Origin: Solea solea | Lineage: Eukaryota; Chordata; Actinopteri; Pleuronectiformes; Soleidae | Direction of reading: 5' to 3' | Assembly: GCF_958295425.1 (NCBI RefSeq) | Contig: NC_081148.1 | Location: 10,821,466-10,885,465 of the forward strand | Length of the DNA: 64,000 nucleotides | Part shown: piece after piece, positions 31,950 through 46,400 of the stretch | How the letters are laid out: every line of letters starts with the position of its first letter | Position numbering within the stretch: the first letter of the stretch is position 1 | Program-made: the position numbers and the translations under genes | Notes under the pieces: model-generated | What the model saw: only the letters and a program-made list of their open reading frames with translations | Told to the model about the DNA's origin: nothing | Database searches by the model: none

Positions 31950-34900
31950 AGGGTACAAGCAGGCACTTGCTCACACATGTTGCCCAGAGTCAGGGCTTAA
32001 ACACATTATGCTGCATGAAGAGAACATGCTCTCAGGGTAAATTTATTAAGCTTGACAGCACCCTGCGGTTGAAACACTCATTTTGACTGAACTGAGTCTA
32101 AAGGTGTAATCTGGAATTTATTTAACCATCCCTACACACATATGTTTTTAAAAGTTCTAAGTTTTGCTAATGGGGAAAAGACCGTCTTCAAAACGTTGTC
32201 AGGCCCATGAAAAGGCCTGAAATGGATTTTATAATTCTCAATTTGGTCTAGTGAGAGAAAAAGTACTTTTTTGAACGTGGAAAAAGGTAACCAAAGTGGT
32301 GTGACGATCATTGAAAGACGAAACCATGCAATTCATCGCAGAGTACTGCATTATCACATACATAAGGTTATACTTTACACTAAATGTTATTGTTTTGTGT
32401 CTCTCTCATGTGATAATGCTTTAGCCATATTCACGCAACATGACTTTCAAAGTTTTGCATTTCACACTACAGGATTTGTTGACTTGTGATCGTGGGTGTT
32501 GATGCTGCAATGAACCAACACTACACTGGTGACAAGGAATCACTCATTATATGATGTTCCACTTGGAGTAACCCACGACTTACGTGTAAGTCTTGTCACA
32601 AAAACACATGTTCATGTGACATGTGGAATGATGCACAAAACCAGGCTTGGTTTCACTTTGTTTCATATCGAGGTCGACCGCTGAACTTTAATCGAAGCAG
32701 CACTTTTTTTTACTTATTGGTTCATAGCTGTTGAATTCATGTTTGGGTTTGTAATGCCTTCACTTCACCCTGGCCTTCATTTATAACAAAGAATAACATG
32801 CAGTTCAGCTAAATGGAGAGACCGTAAAGGTCAAAAGAAAATATCACTAACTATTAAAAAAAACATACAGCTATAAATGAAAATACTGTATTTCCTTTTC
32901 CTCACTATAATCTTTTGTGTGTGTGTGCGCACTGTATTCATGCAGGGTGGAGATTAGGTCTCGGATTAATGGGATGTCCCTTGCTGCATGTGGCCCCTCT
33001 CCTCCTCCACATTCCACTGTACCGCACTCACACATTCAAGGCCTTGTGTGACCCTTCACCACTTGAATATACACATGCACACACACAGTCACAAACGCAT
33101 TACCCTTTGGCAACGTTTCACCCCCCTCCTCCCTCCTTCACCCTCTGGGGCTTTTGGACATCAGAGCAGGCCTTACCAATCCCTATTTTAACAAGCATAC
33201 AGACTCGTTAAACTAACACACGGCCAGGTCTATTGTCCCACAGCTTCATCTGGAGTTTGTGTGTTGGTTTGGCCTGGACAGTAGGTTAGGATAAGATTTG
33301 GACAGCACTGGATCCCCACTAATCCCTGAAAAGCAAAGGTAAAGCCCAGTCCAGGACCTCCGGCGCTCTCAGCGTTGCACCCTCCTTTACCGACACACAC
33401 ACACACACACACAGACAGACATTCTGTGTTATGATTGGATCCCATAAGCATCAGCAATTATGTCTCCCATTACCTAAAAGAGCTGATTGCACCAGAAAGT
33501 GGATCAGGGGCATGCATCTACGAGTCTACACAAATCTGTGATTCTGACAGTGACTGAGGTGTAGGTGGCTAGCTTACCACTGACAAGCTTGTCAGGGGCC
33601 TGGTATATAGTGATAAAAACTTATTTGTATTCATTTTCTGCCATTTATTCTACTACCCTAGTGAAGTGGAAAAAGTCGACGGAAGCACTCAACACAACTA
33701 ACTGATAACGATTCACTGGCACAAATGCTTGTCAAAGGTCAACAAAGTTGAATATGATGTAAAGCAATTGGCGTGGATTTACGTTGCCCTCCTGGGCAAA
33801 TCCATTGATTGCTGCCATTTTATTGGAGTGACCACAAAATGCTGTCACTGTAAATGCTAGTGTGACCAAACCTTAATAGGAGTTATCCCCCGAACGTCCA
33901 GCTCCCTTTTCTATAGACTGTTTCAGAGGAAAGAGTTAAGCTGTCGGGTGCAAGTGTAATGCACACTGCCCCAGTGAATTGACTTTAAACGGGGGAAAGA
34001 GAGTCAGAACACGGCAAACGGTTTTGATTTATGGGAGCAGAACCACATTTGATATTCATTTCCGCAGCTGTGGCCAGCTAAAAAAACAGCCCTGCAAATA
34101 GACCCATTCTGACAATGGTGCAGTGTAGCCCTCCAGTGTGTGTGCGTGTGTCTGAAAGACAGTTTGTGTCTCAGAGCCTGCGTGCGTCACTCCTATTTTA
34201 GGAATGTTTTGGGGCTCTTTCAGTTAAATTCACCGCAGATGTTTCTGATTCGCCAAACACATATAATAAGTAATTATTGAAAACACCTTTCAGTTGCTCA
34301 GGGTTGTGTGGCGCTTCATTTTGTGTAATCGAAGCTGTGGTTTTTCAGAGAGGCGCAAGATCCAAGAGCTTATTGAAAGCCAGCAAAACAGCCCCACAGT
34401 CAGAGTTTCCTGAGAGAAGAAGAAAGAAAATGAAGCTTAAAGAAATATCCCCCATCCCGCCTCGGTGAAAAGCCAGAAGACGATAGGCGGGAAGGAGGTC
34501 TGAAGACGAAGAGGGAAGGATCAGCAGCAATCATAGCCAGTCAGGTGGAAAGAGATGAGGAGATTAGGTCGTTAGCGATAGAGGGAGTAAGAGATTGCTG
34601 ATTGTTAAATAACTGAAACTCCGACAAAGACTGTAAGTGGACATGTATCTCGAATATTTGCTTCCAGGGAAACACAATGGACAAGTATGGCATCATGGGG
34701 ATAAACCTTCAACTATTCAACAAGGGTTACCATCAGTCTGTAGAAGGGCTAATCAGTGGGAAAAGAAAAGGAGGAAGCACAACAGATACATGTACGCATG
34801 AGTCAGAGTCCTACAGAGAGTGGTGATGTGCTCACAATAAAAGCCGATGAACTTTGGCACTCAAATAATGATGAGTGCTGACGATTTTGTCTCTGTTTGA

Positions 34901-37900
34901 ATGTAAAACGACACACAGAATAGAAGTAGTTTGCAGACAAGGATAATACCAAGGTTGATAGCACAAACATGTCTTTTGAGTAGAAGTTGTCCTTCCTGTT
35001 TGTGATGAAGCTACAAAACGTTCTAAACGAGAAGCTTTCTGAAATTTGAGAGGCTCACTTGTTTGGAGAACTTCATTTGTGTTACCGGGCCTTTAGGGTG
35101 TTTATCTTTCTCAGCTACAGATGGATATGTTTGATTGAAATTTGGTATGAGTTTATTGTACAGTTTTCTCTCTGTAGTGCAAATAGAACCAATGTTTGTT
35201 TACCCCTGTAGAGCTACAATTTCTGGTCGCTGGATAAAGGCTCTGAGACTTTAGCAGTCTGTTTGCACAAGCTTACATGTCTACAAATTGGTGTCTGCGA
35301 TTCTGTGTGGGTGTCTGAGTGCTTGTTCTGTACGTGGGTGTTTTTCTGCGTGTGTGCATGTCATTTAGGGGGAGAAGGAGAAAGAGAGAGAGAGATTGGA
35401 GACGGGATGGGGGATGACAGGCTGGATCTGATTACGGGTTGGAATGGCTGGGAGGGTTTGTGGTACAGCGCTTTCTCAATAGTACATTCCTGTGTGCAAG
35501 CTGGGGCAGGATCTACCACTACAGGCCGGCCTCTGCCAGAGGGATTAAGCAGAAGGGACGTCGTCAGAACAAGAAGCAGGCGTGGGCCCACATTTAGCGG
35601 GCCCTTGCTAGATAGCAGGATAGAAGATGAGTCATTCACACATCCTGCTTTGGACTCCGTGACACTGGAACATGGTTACTGGCCTCCTGTGTTACATGAG
35701 CACAGGAGACATTCTTCTACAGCGCAAAGGTCTAAGGTTGGAACTGGGTTTTATTGTTTCTGGACACTAGGTGGGTGTCAAATTCACATGCCCTCAGTAG
35801 CTGTCAGCACTGAGTGGAGTGACCTTTAAGGAAGGAAACTGACTTTTTTTTTTTTGCATAAAATATGCCCCAGAGGTACGTGTGGGGGAAGTCTTGTGTG
35901 TATGTGTGCTGGCATGAAACGTCTGACAACTGCACAAATCAACTCTGTTTAAAAGTCAGCAGCTGGATGCCAGTGTGACCCATCCACACAGGAACATTCA
36001 GACTCACCTGCTCTGTCAGGTTAATGCCAAATATTGCCAATGGGTGCTTGGTGCCCTTTCACTTCATTTAAGCAAACACATCACTTAACAGTTCATACCT
36101 GCCTATCAGTCCCACTTGTAATAAGCCAGAGGTCTGTCTCTCCATTTAGCTGTCTGTTTTTTGGGCTGACTGGCTAACTGGCTGTTTGTACTTGTCAGTT
36201 GATGACAGACCGTTTCTCTTCCTGTCTCTCCAGATTCTCTCCTCCTTTCACATATACACACAAAAGCACTCCCTCTGCGTCAAGTTCAGGCCAAGGTTTT
36301 GACATGAGTCAGTGAACAACACAGAGGTTCTCATGCTGAAAGCTGATAAGGAGGCCTTCCTCCCACTGAAAGCCAGCGTGTGTTTGTGGGGCTGTGTGTA
36401 CCAAGCAGCTGAGGGAGGACGAGGAGGGTGATGCAGGCTTTGGCCCAGGCCTTTGTTCCCTATCTTACTGTTGCCGCCATCGCTGCTGATGGTAAACGCT
36501 TCCAACAACTCACAAAAGAACCCCCACCACTCCTTCTCCCCTTTTAATTTGATTTACTACACGAAGGAAATAACATTAACTTGTTCATACGCCCCCCTGC
36601 CCCCCTCGCTCTTTGTTCACTGGTTTGTTTACTATTCCCTGTATGGAAAACCCTTCAGGAATGTGGAGGAAGTGGGTGTTTCCTCCAGGAGCTTACGTTT
36701 TTTTTAATGGGGCTGGGTAGAGTAGAACAAGAGATGGGAGGATGGGGGTGGCTTTCCAATATCCCACATTGCTTCAGGTAGTTGGGTAGACAGACAGACC
36801 AGACCGGCAAGAAAGAAGAAGTGTGTGTGTGTGTGTGTGTGTGTATTAGCTTAGCTTCAGGTTACCCTGGACAGCAAAAGCTCTATAAATTAGGAGGGAT
36901 ACTTCATCAAATTAAGCCTCCATCCCACCTGCAGAGAAAAGGCAGGATGGAAATTTCTTTATAACCCCACTGTCACCTTTAAAGAAAAAACTTGAAACCT
37001 CCATTCATCCATGCTCATATTATCCTTTGGTGACAGTAATTGAATTCCTAAAAAATGACTCACAATTTAATTTGGCGCTCGGACATGTAACTCAGATGCC
37101 ATGATATAATCAAAAGCATCAATGTCATTAGACTCTGTAATGACTCTGTAATGACACTGTCTCACTGTCATTAATTTAGGCACATAAAGCAAGATCCCAC
37201 CTAGCAACCTTTAAAAATAAACAAATGTTTGTTTGTACCCTCAGTCAGGTTTATTTGACAGAGCCCATTTTCAGCTAAAGGTCGCAGCATAAATTATACA
37301 TTATTCACAAAGACGACAGGATAATAACATCAACAACAAAAATCACCAACGGTTATGCACTGCAGCTTTATTGTGTCTATTCATTTGTTAAAGTAAACCA
37401 ATTCCAATCAACTTAAAATGTATCTCCTTTGCTTCGCTCTTGTTATTCTCTACATCACTGACAGTCTGTCTCGTCTAGTTGTTTATTGTTGCAGTTACTT
37501 TTGACCCTCTGTGATTACGCACACCTGTGTTCACCTGCAGCCGTCCGCACTGACCTTTGTCCTCAAGAGTTTCAGTAGCTGCATGTGAACCTCGTTCTGT
37601 GTTTGGAGCTGTTGATGATCAAGTGATTAAACAGTTTAGATGAGGAAAACATCATCCCAGTCACACAGAGTGAAGGCTTACAGTAGAATACCATCAGTTC
37701 CTGGCAACAGCGCAGGAAACAAATCAAATGTATGAGCTGTTTGCAAATCTTGCGGTCACAACCTTTCTAACAACTAATACATTTGTAAATGATGCTCTCA
37801 CGCCCGCTCTCACCCCGTCACCCCTCCACAAAAACACACACATTCACACACGGCCTGCGAAAAGGGGCTGAATCATCTGTACTAATGAAGGCCTTAGATT

Positions 37901-40070
37901 TCCATGCCGCTCTTATTCTGACTATGTCTGCGTCTGCCTTGACCACTAAAGAGTCCCAGCTGCCCACAGAAATGCCTACGAGGGATGCCTGCCTCCTAAC
38001 TCTGTCAGCTAGTGTGTATGTTTGTGTATGTCCATGGTGTTTTTGATCAACATTTGTATGTTTTTCCCAGGCTCTCTGCTTGAAGATTATCATAATTTCC
38101 TTGAATTATAATCCCAGAATACTTACACAAAATAAAAAAAGAAAGTGTGTGATATCACCTCTTACCTGGCGTGACCTGTATTATCCCAGCAGACTGAAAC
38201 AAACCGCCAAATACTTAGCAAATATTACATATTGGCTTTGAGTCATGATTCCTGATGCTGTAGCTTATTTAGTTAAATTCCACAGGTTTCTGCATTTATG
38301 TCAATACAATTACACCCATTTCACTTATTTGCACTTGTGTGCCTGGGCGTGTGTGCATGTCTGTGTGTGTGTGTGCATGAGGGAAGGGGCTCAGATGTGG
38401 GTGTGTGTGTGTGCATGTCTATCTGCAGGTGATGATTTGATCTCAGGTGTGTTTTTGTGTGTGATTGAAGATTGTGTTTGAGGAATCCAGCCCCCCATCT
38501 CCCAATCTGTCCATCTCTCAGCGCTCTTGTAGCAGCAGATCAGAGTTCCACTGCTTTGCAGCGGGTGATCACAGGACTCCTTTTCTGTTTTATAGAAACA
38601 GGCCTGTCACACTGGTATGTGGACCATCTGTTAACACTCGCCACACGAGCACTGCTACCAAACAGTGTTCATCGTCGCTCTCTCAAACAAATCTTGTTTC
38701 AATGATCAGCAACATAACTTTAACATAACTGTTTACCTGTTCATTCAAATATTGTGTCATAGAGGACCAGGCATCCAACACAAACATGTTCAATTTAATC
38801 ACACTGACACAGTCTTTAAACTGATATGTTTCACTTGAAAGCTCCTCCTTGAAGATACTCCAATATACTAAACTATCAGTCTATTCATAAAAAGATTATT
38901 GAAATGCCACTTAAAAGAAACATTACACTTTGCGCCACTTCGCATTTTTTACAAGCACTTACATGCCTGCAGTTCCATCCATACTATAGCAAGGGTCCAC
39001 GGCAATCTAGAATCAGAAAAAAGCATACTTTATGACACGTTCCATTCTAGTAGTGGCAATTCTTCCCCTGGCATTTGCCCTCTTTTGTATGTCCTTGTAT
39101 TATTTGAGCACTGAGTTCTACATGTGGGTACCATTGGACTTCCTCTCATAACTTGTCCTCTCATAATGTCTTACAGACACTCTGAAGCTCGGAAGCTCAT
39201 TTCAGGCCCAGTTATTTACATATTAAATAAGCTGAGCTACCCTGGAACTGGTTTGTGCTATCTCATAGAAATCAATTGCTGGTTTTAATGTGCCGTGCTG
39301 CTGCGGCAATGAAGTAGTAGTCATATAGTTGAAGGAGTTCAAGCCAACTAATTGTAATGAAATATAAATACAACAGTATGTGGTTGACCATTTATTTGAG
39401 GTCATCATGACATCAGCAATCCTCTCTGATGCTAAGCTAAATGGCTTTGGGCACCAACATACATCGGAAAACATCACTGGCATAAAAATATTGGTTGTGA
39501 CCTTATTTTTCATACAGTATAAAAGAATACAGACCAAGACGTCAGGAAAACGCAGACCGACTAACATTCCCCCCCAAATCTTTTTTAAGCGTAAGTGTTT
39601 CTGATTAACATCCGAAATTCTGGCATTTTAAGTATCACTAAGATAACAATAAACGAAGCTAGGCATTGCATGTAAACACAAATCCAGCAGCTGTACACGC
39701 CCACAGCAACTGCGCTATAGTACCCAAACTCTGAAGTGAGGAGGCGTCAGTGAAGGGCCTGATTTGAATGAGAGATGTCATTTTTAATAACAATCGAGCA
39801 CTACTGAAAAAGATGAATCACTGGATGAACCAATACAGCGAGACGCCGCCTCAATGTTTGTGGTTGATCTCACCGATAACACATGATGTGGGGTTTGGTG
39901 TGTTTTCGATCAGTCAGATTACTGGCTTGATTGCAGGAGCAGAACGGTCTGGATGTCACGACTGAACAGACCGTGACCTACAGGATAATGGAGTTAAATG
40001 CATAGCGCAGACCGCTTGTATGGTTGCAAATTGAATTCAGCACAAGAGGAAAACAAAACAGCCTATAATC
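31949..40070. other. Gene-free stretch with small microsatellites
   Basis: No coding exon is recognised. (GT)12 lies at 36821-36844 and shorter CA/TG runs at 33393-33412 and 38355-38415. Two higher-complexity, non-repetitive blocks, 33990-34120 (holding CGCAGCTGTGGCCAGCTAAAAAA) and 37855-38010 (holding ATCATCTGTACTAATGAAG), look like possible conserved noncoding elements. The shorter copy of the 25.9-kb repeat lies at 39180-39320. Confidence 0.45.
39180..39320 (+). mobile_element. Dispersed repeat, shorter copy of the 25.9-kb family
   Basis: CATTTCAGGCCCAGTTATT, then AAGCTGAGCTACCCTGGAA, then GGTTTTAATGTGCCG-GCTGC, in the same order as 25850-26240 but missing ~200 bp of the middle. Confidence 0.45.
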
Positions 40071-40073
40071 TGA

Positions 40074-40417
40074 GTTGTTGTTGTTGTACATCGAAAACAA
40101 CTGTCATCTCTTCCCCTGACACACACACACGCACGCACACGCGCGCACGCGCACACACACATGTCCACCCCAGGATTTAACCACAGTGTTTACCATCATC
40201 CAAAGGGCCTGTAATCTGATCTATCTTAGAGAGGAGCAGGAGGTTGAGGAGATACAGGAAATGGATGGGGTCATGGTTAGGAGAAAGAATGATACTGACA
40301 GTTTGTATATATGTATGTATATATGTATATATATATATATATATACGTGCGTGTGTGTGTCTGTGTCAGGGGAAGAGATGACACTTGATTTTGATGTACA
40401 ACAACAACAACAACAAT
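40074..40417. mobile_element. 344-bp element bounded by long imperfect inverted repeats
   Basis: Left arm 40074-40137 and right arm 40348-40417 are reverse complements over about 60 bp, including an exact 22-nt core (40102-40123 against 40362-40383). Each arm runs (GTT)n-GTACATC, core, (CA)n-CGCAC. The interior carries a TA/TATG microsatellite (40297-40346). It could be a miniature inverted-repeat transposon or an inverted duplication; no target duplication was found. Confidence 0.6.
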
Positions 40418-43400
40418 TATGTGTGTGTACATGTCTGTTGTAGCCTATGAGGACAATTTTTGATTACAAATAACTGGAAGTCAGTGCACGGTCCCAAGAA
40501 TAGCTACACAAACCTGTGAGATTGTGTGCGGGTGGGTGGTGGCTATAATTGCTACCTATAGAGCCCCTTGGGACAAATGCATAATATGTGCCGTAAACAG
40601 GTGTTGTTGGTGGGCTCAGAGTTGCTTGTTAAATGAAACCAATTCATTTACCATCGCTACTACAAAATTGCAATTATAATGACAAAGTAATTATTTGGTC
40701 TAGAACAACAACACTGCTGGCTGCGTATTACGTAGTAAGCTTTAGACGTTTGAAGAAGTTTGTTTCGGTAGATAACATAGAACCAGGCTTTCTTGTTTAC
40801 TTTACGCTAAGGCTTTACGCTATACTGGCTGCTTGATTAATATTGTAATTAATGCTGATTAAGCAGCACACATACTATATAATGACTGACATCCCTAATG
40901 TCCCCACCGTACCCCACCCACCGGTGAAACAAATCCAAACTTGGTTGATTACTATCCCTCAAAACTTAACATACTTGGCTTCCAGCAGACTGTAAAATGG
41001 TTGGAGTTAACTTAAAATGGCATGAAGAGGGACTCATAATGACAAAGTAATAGCCAGAAGGCCAATGTATATTTACATGGCTGCCCTTTGTCTTTGCTTT
41101 CTCAACTGTAAACTTTTAGGTGTGGGAGCAAGTGCCACAGTTGAGTTTCCCCCCTGACCCAGCATATCCTCCCACCAGGTCCCACAATGCTGCAGTGGTG
41201 CCAGGACAAGTCTAGTCTGGGTCTGTGCTTGTGTGTCACATTCACAATGGCATTAAAGACGTCTTGCTGGGGGGAGACTGGTGAGGGAGGAAACTGAAGC
41301 AGCTGGAGTGCACTGAGCCGAGCGGTTTTCCATTGCCAAAGGAAAAATAGTTCACTTTTGTCTTGTTGTATCGTAACAATAACAACACGAATGCAGCTTT
41401 TGTCACAATGGTTTTACTCAATCCTGAGTCTGTAGCTGATGCATTCCCACATTCACATGGTGAAGTTGTTTTGGATGGATTTCATGGAGCCATTTAAAGT
41501 TGCCGTTACTTTTTGTCTATGTCACAATAATAAATAATAGAATAGAATAACATTTACCTGCAATTTGAAAAAAAAAAATAAGGGGATGGGATACATGTCA
41601 TAGACACAAATAATATAACGTATACAAAGTTAACAATTCAATGTATTGCAAAATGGGTGCATATGTGATTTCACTAGTTTTGAAGAATGAGAACAGACAC
41701 AACTACTTAAATAGATGACTGAACTCTTTAAAAGTTGAAAGCACCTTGGTTGACACAAATTTACACTACTTCTATTTGCATGAGACGAGACATAAAGTCA
41801 GAAGACGGTTATTTGAAACAGACATGATGCACTCTGAGTTGCTGTCAGTCACAAGTACACATTCAGTCATCGTGCAAACTGGTTTTACCACTCACTCGCT
41901 CAACGTGGTTCATCTCAAATCTCAGTTAGTGTCACAGAAGACTGACTGGTGTTGTTGAGGTTTGATTGATTCAGGCAAATCACAGCACAGGGTGTTATTA
42001 TGGGTAAGTGAGTCATCCTAGTTGCGCCAGCCGCAGGCCTGTTCATGTCTTAGAACATCAGTTTGTTACCAGTAAAATCAGTTATAAGGCGTGCTTGTGA
42101 TGTGACAGTTTTGTAGGCTACACACAATATATTTGTCTGTGTACCCTGGGGCTTTGTTGGAATCTGTCTTCTGGGGAAGTTGTTGTCTTAAATAGATTAA
42201 ATTTACAAGTAAGAACTTGCTACATTACCTACAGTATATTGTTAACAATAACCCAGCGGGATTTTGGAGGGAAGATTAATAAAACAGAACAAACCTTGTT
42301 GTTTCCACTTCAAAGAGCAGACCCACAATTTGTGCTAATGAACGGACACTGAACAGCATAATTATGATTATAATAGACAGCTATACCTGTAGTCAGATCA
42401 CTCAATCCTGACTCAATCGTCACTGTCACACTAATAATGACGTATCCACCTGTACTGTGCCATACCATTACTCTGGTACCCCAAGGGAAGGGTACCAACA
42501 AATGGAACTGTTGGGGCCGGTTATTTTGGTACTATTCCAAATGGAAATGCAAAGAAAATGTACCATACCAAACTAAACTGTTCCACTCTGTGGAAACACC
42601 CCATATGTATCTCTAAAAAGGCTTTTGATGTTGACCCTGCAGCTTGCGCCAGCCTTATATCTATCTAATCTGTATCTGTTTAGGCTGAAATGTCTGCACT
42701 GCTGCCCAAAGAACATTCACCCCTGTGGAGAGCTGTGAATTTACGAGGGGACTCATTTTTATCTGGGTTCTCCATAGGATGTATCTACACAATCAGTCCC
42801 CGGAGAACATTTACAGAGCCTGTGTTAGCGCACTCTTGTTGTTGTATTGGCAAGATAAATGAAGAAATGTGTATCTTGTTGTTTCCACTTCAAAGAGCAG
42901 ATATTGTCCCATGTGGTTGTTGAAGAGACAACCCCATGACCTTCATATACAGATTGACCATTGCTGAACACTAGGCCAACCTGTTGGGCTATTTGCTGGA
43001 AATTAAAACCCCCAGATATATAATTATAGGTTTGCAGTGCAGCAGCCAGGTGTGAGGGTTTGATTCACCTCATATTGCTGTATGAGTGGACTCACTGGGA
43101 TCTGCATTTTCCCCTTTTATAATCAGTCTAACATACACTACACACCAGCTTTCTTGGGCCTTGTTTAGGGTTGACGACAGTTTAAAAAAAAAACAATCCA
43201 CTCATGTATAATTATCTTTCCCACCTCACCTCTTCTGCCATGACATGACTTAAAAGCAGTGGTGTCCCATGAGCCAAAATAAACCTCCAGTTGTTTGCAG
43301 ATCAACCAGAATGATAAAGCAAGGACAAATCCAGTCACGTATTAATAGTCCATCCTTTAGCAGGCTGGGTCTTGTAAAGCCCTACCAACAGCAGAGTTCA

Positions 43401-46400
43401 GTCGTTGTGTATTGGCTGGTGATCTTTAGCAACTTGATTTTGTGTTGATGAAGCACACAATTGTTGCATACCTTTTATTGTTAGAGGCCAGTTCAATTAT
43501 CTCAGGCACAAACTTTCATTTCATTGTCTCTTACTGACAACACAGAGGGATGTCTTACACACGCACAAGAGGTGGGAATGTGCTATTTTTCTGGCTTTTA
43601 TTCGTTCGGTACAGGCTCCGTGTGGATTAGATAGTCAGTTCTCATGCTACACACACAAGTAGACTGTGTGTATCTGTCCTACTCCCTGTGACATGTGGAA
43701 ACCTACATTGCTAACGGTGACAGGACCTGTCAGCTTTTGCCAAAACTCAGGTGGCGATAGAATCAGTCGGCGAAGGCTGAGCCTGTTCAGAGACACGCAG
43801 CTCTCTCACTCGCTGCTTAGACGCCGAAGTCTCCAAAAAGAAAGTTTTCAACACTTTTCCGCAGCTTACCCACTGCACTTCCATAAATAAACCTATTGTG
43901 TAGCCATCGTCGCTGTCATCGTACTGATTCATAGTGAAGCTGTTCAAGTAGCGAGTGACAAAGTGAGGCGTCTGCAAGTTTGTTTCTGTACACAGCTGGG
44001 GAATAATTCAATTACAATGTTACGGCGTTTCAGTTTACCGATACTATGTGTGCACTATGAAATGTTTCTCTTTAAATATGTCGGCTTTACCCATCTTTGC
44101 TGTAACTTTGGGAGACAAACCGAAACAATTTCCATGATCCCATGCTGCTTTTGGGGGTGTTTTCTTATTGTTTTGATTGGCAGCAGGAATCACATTACTG
44201 TGTTTGTTGTGTTCTGTCATCGTTCTTCATCTTTCACTTATGTGTCTAAATGGGTGATTTGTTGGATGTCTGTATTGTGTGTGTGTTTTCTATGATGAAT
44301 GCCACTCGTGCCTTTCAGTGTCAGTGTCAGTGTCAGTGTGCGTGTGCTTTCCTGGGTTCTGTGTCACGGTGTGTATTACTAACAGTGGTATGGTTGAAGG
44401 CCCAGCCAAGAGACGCACCATGATGACATGAGAGGACAAACTGTACTCAAAACAGTGTTTGTTTCCAGCCTTTTTTAGCCCTGTCTTCACAACACTGGCC
44501 CTTCACCTCCAGTCAGCACCCATCATCATCATCATCACTGCATCTGTGGGTGGGGTTTTAGATGTTGGGGCTGTAAAATGACATTGTCCCACGAGGCTTG
44601 ACCTCCACATTTAATACAAACTATCTATTTTCCCTATTATTTCCCTCTGTACCACTTTATTTGTCCTCCACCCTGCTTTCTTTCCATTCCTCCCTGTCTG
44701 TTTCTGTCTCTCTCTTCCTCCCTGTGTGTTTGTGGTGGCTGTTTTTCTTGGCAGATGCAGGGGCAAAGTGGTGACTGGGTCCCAGTGACACTGCACAACT
44801 TCCCCCCATTTCAGTCTCTTCCTCTCTTCCCTTCCTTTCTCTGACAGTTTATTCTTGGCCGATGACTCCATGTCCTCAGTAGTTTATAGGCGTCGCTCTC
44901 CCAAGATGTTATGCTAATTGTTCTTCCATCTCCCCACCACGACGTCACTGCATTTGAATGTGTCACTGATAGTTTTGTGTGCATTATTTTTTTTTTTCGC
45001 TGCTTGCGATCACTTTTGCATGTTTGTGCAATAGTGCAGCTGTTTGCACTCCCGTTGTTTGAGTGAAACTCTCAGCCATAATTGTGTTTATTTATGTATG
45101 TGGGTCTCACTTATCACACTCGCGTCTCTTCATTTAGGAGAGCTTGGCATGGTTGCTGGTGTTCCACAGCAAGTGTTATGTAATTATACTTCTATGGATG
45201 CTGCATTTATCTGTGCAAGTGTCATGGTACAAATTATGTTTGTGTGTGTGCGTGAGCGAGTGTGTATGTGTGAGTGTTATGGTAAGCTATCCATCTCAAG
45301 GGCATCTGCTTTCCATTAAAGTTTAATGGATGTCAGATAAGAACATGACAAATGGATTCAGAATGCCTGAGAGATGCCTTAGCTGTCCCAATGGGGGAGC
45401 CAGAGAATCGCTGATGAGAGAATAATTCTTCTATTTTTCCATCTCTCCTTCCTCCTCTTCCCACCAGGGGCCCAAGAAACGAAGCCAAAGACATTTTTGA
45501 CGATAATTTTTATGATTTGTGTTGGCTCTCCTTCTGTGCCAGATGGGTGGGATTTGCCACATAGAACAATAATGTGAGAGCCAGAACTATTAGACCATCA
45601 TTTGAAAGTATTTGAGAGCCAGCTTGTTGAACTTTAGCTGGCAACCTGACTTGACACTATTTGAATTGTTTTAATGGTGCAAGCTCTGTTTAACCTGCTG
45701 GTGTGCCAAGCAGGTTAAAGTACAGTAAATGTTTGAGAGTTGTATGACCTGAGTCTGCCACCCTTTCTGTCTTTGTATTGACATTTACATTATCAGTATT
45801 TTGTTCGCTCTTCTATATCCAAAAGCCACCTAATCATTTCATCAACTTTAGAAACATTACCAGAGACTTACTTTTACCTTGTGATTTTAATTACAATGGA
45901 ACTAATATTCTTCCTGCTACATTTTTGGGACTAGAATAAGAATACAATACTTTTAAGGTAAGTGCTCATAATGTCTTGATTTCAGGCAAAACAGGTTTTG
46001 ATTGTAATTTCACTGTAAGGCGCTCAGGTTTTCACAAACAAAGCTGCACATTAACATCTGTGTAGCAGTAAACACGGTTAATATCCCCTTGAAGAGAGGA
46101 CCCAGGATTGAGCCCTGAGGAGCCTCACAAGTATACATGGACCACAGATCCTAAGCAATGCATCCCACACTTTGTTCATTTTATAAGAAAGGTTTAGAAG
46201 ATGTTGTAGATGATCAATAGTTTTAAAGTTATAATTTGAATACAACAATAAGACACAGCTTTTACCGCCACTGGACTGCTGCAAGTTGCCATTTTCGCAA
46301 GTTAAAAGTATTCCATTACTACTCCCTCTTACTTTGCATTTCTCCTCTTTTCCTCCTGTGTCTCTCCTGGATCACCTCTCATTTTTCCAGATGTCCTTTT

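Noticed and set aside
35263..35829. 188-codon open frame on the plus strand
   Set aside because: No family signature, begins in TG-rich simple sequence (CVCACHLGG), no splice or promoter context; most likely a chance frame.
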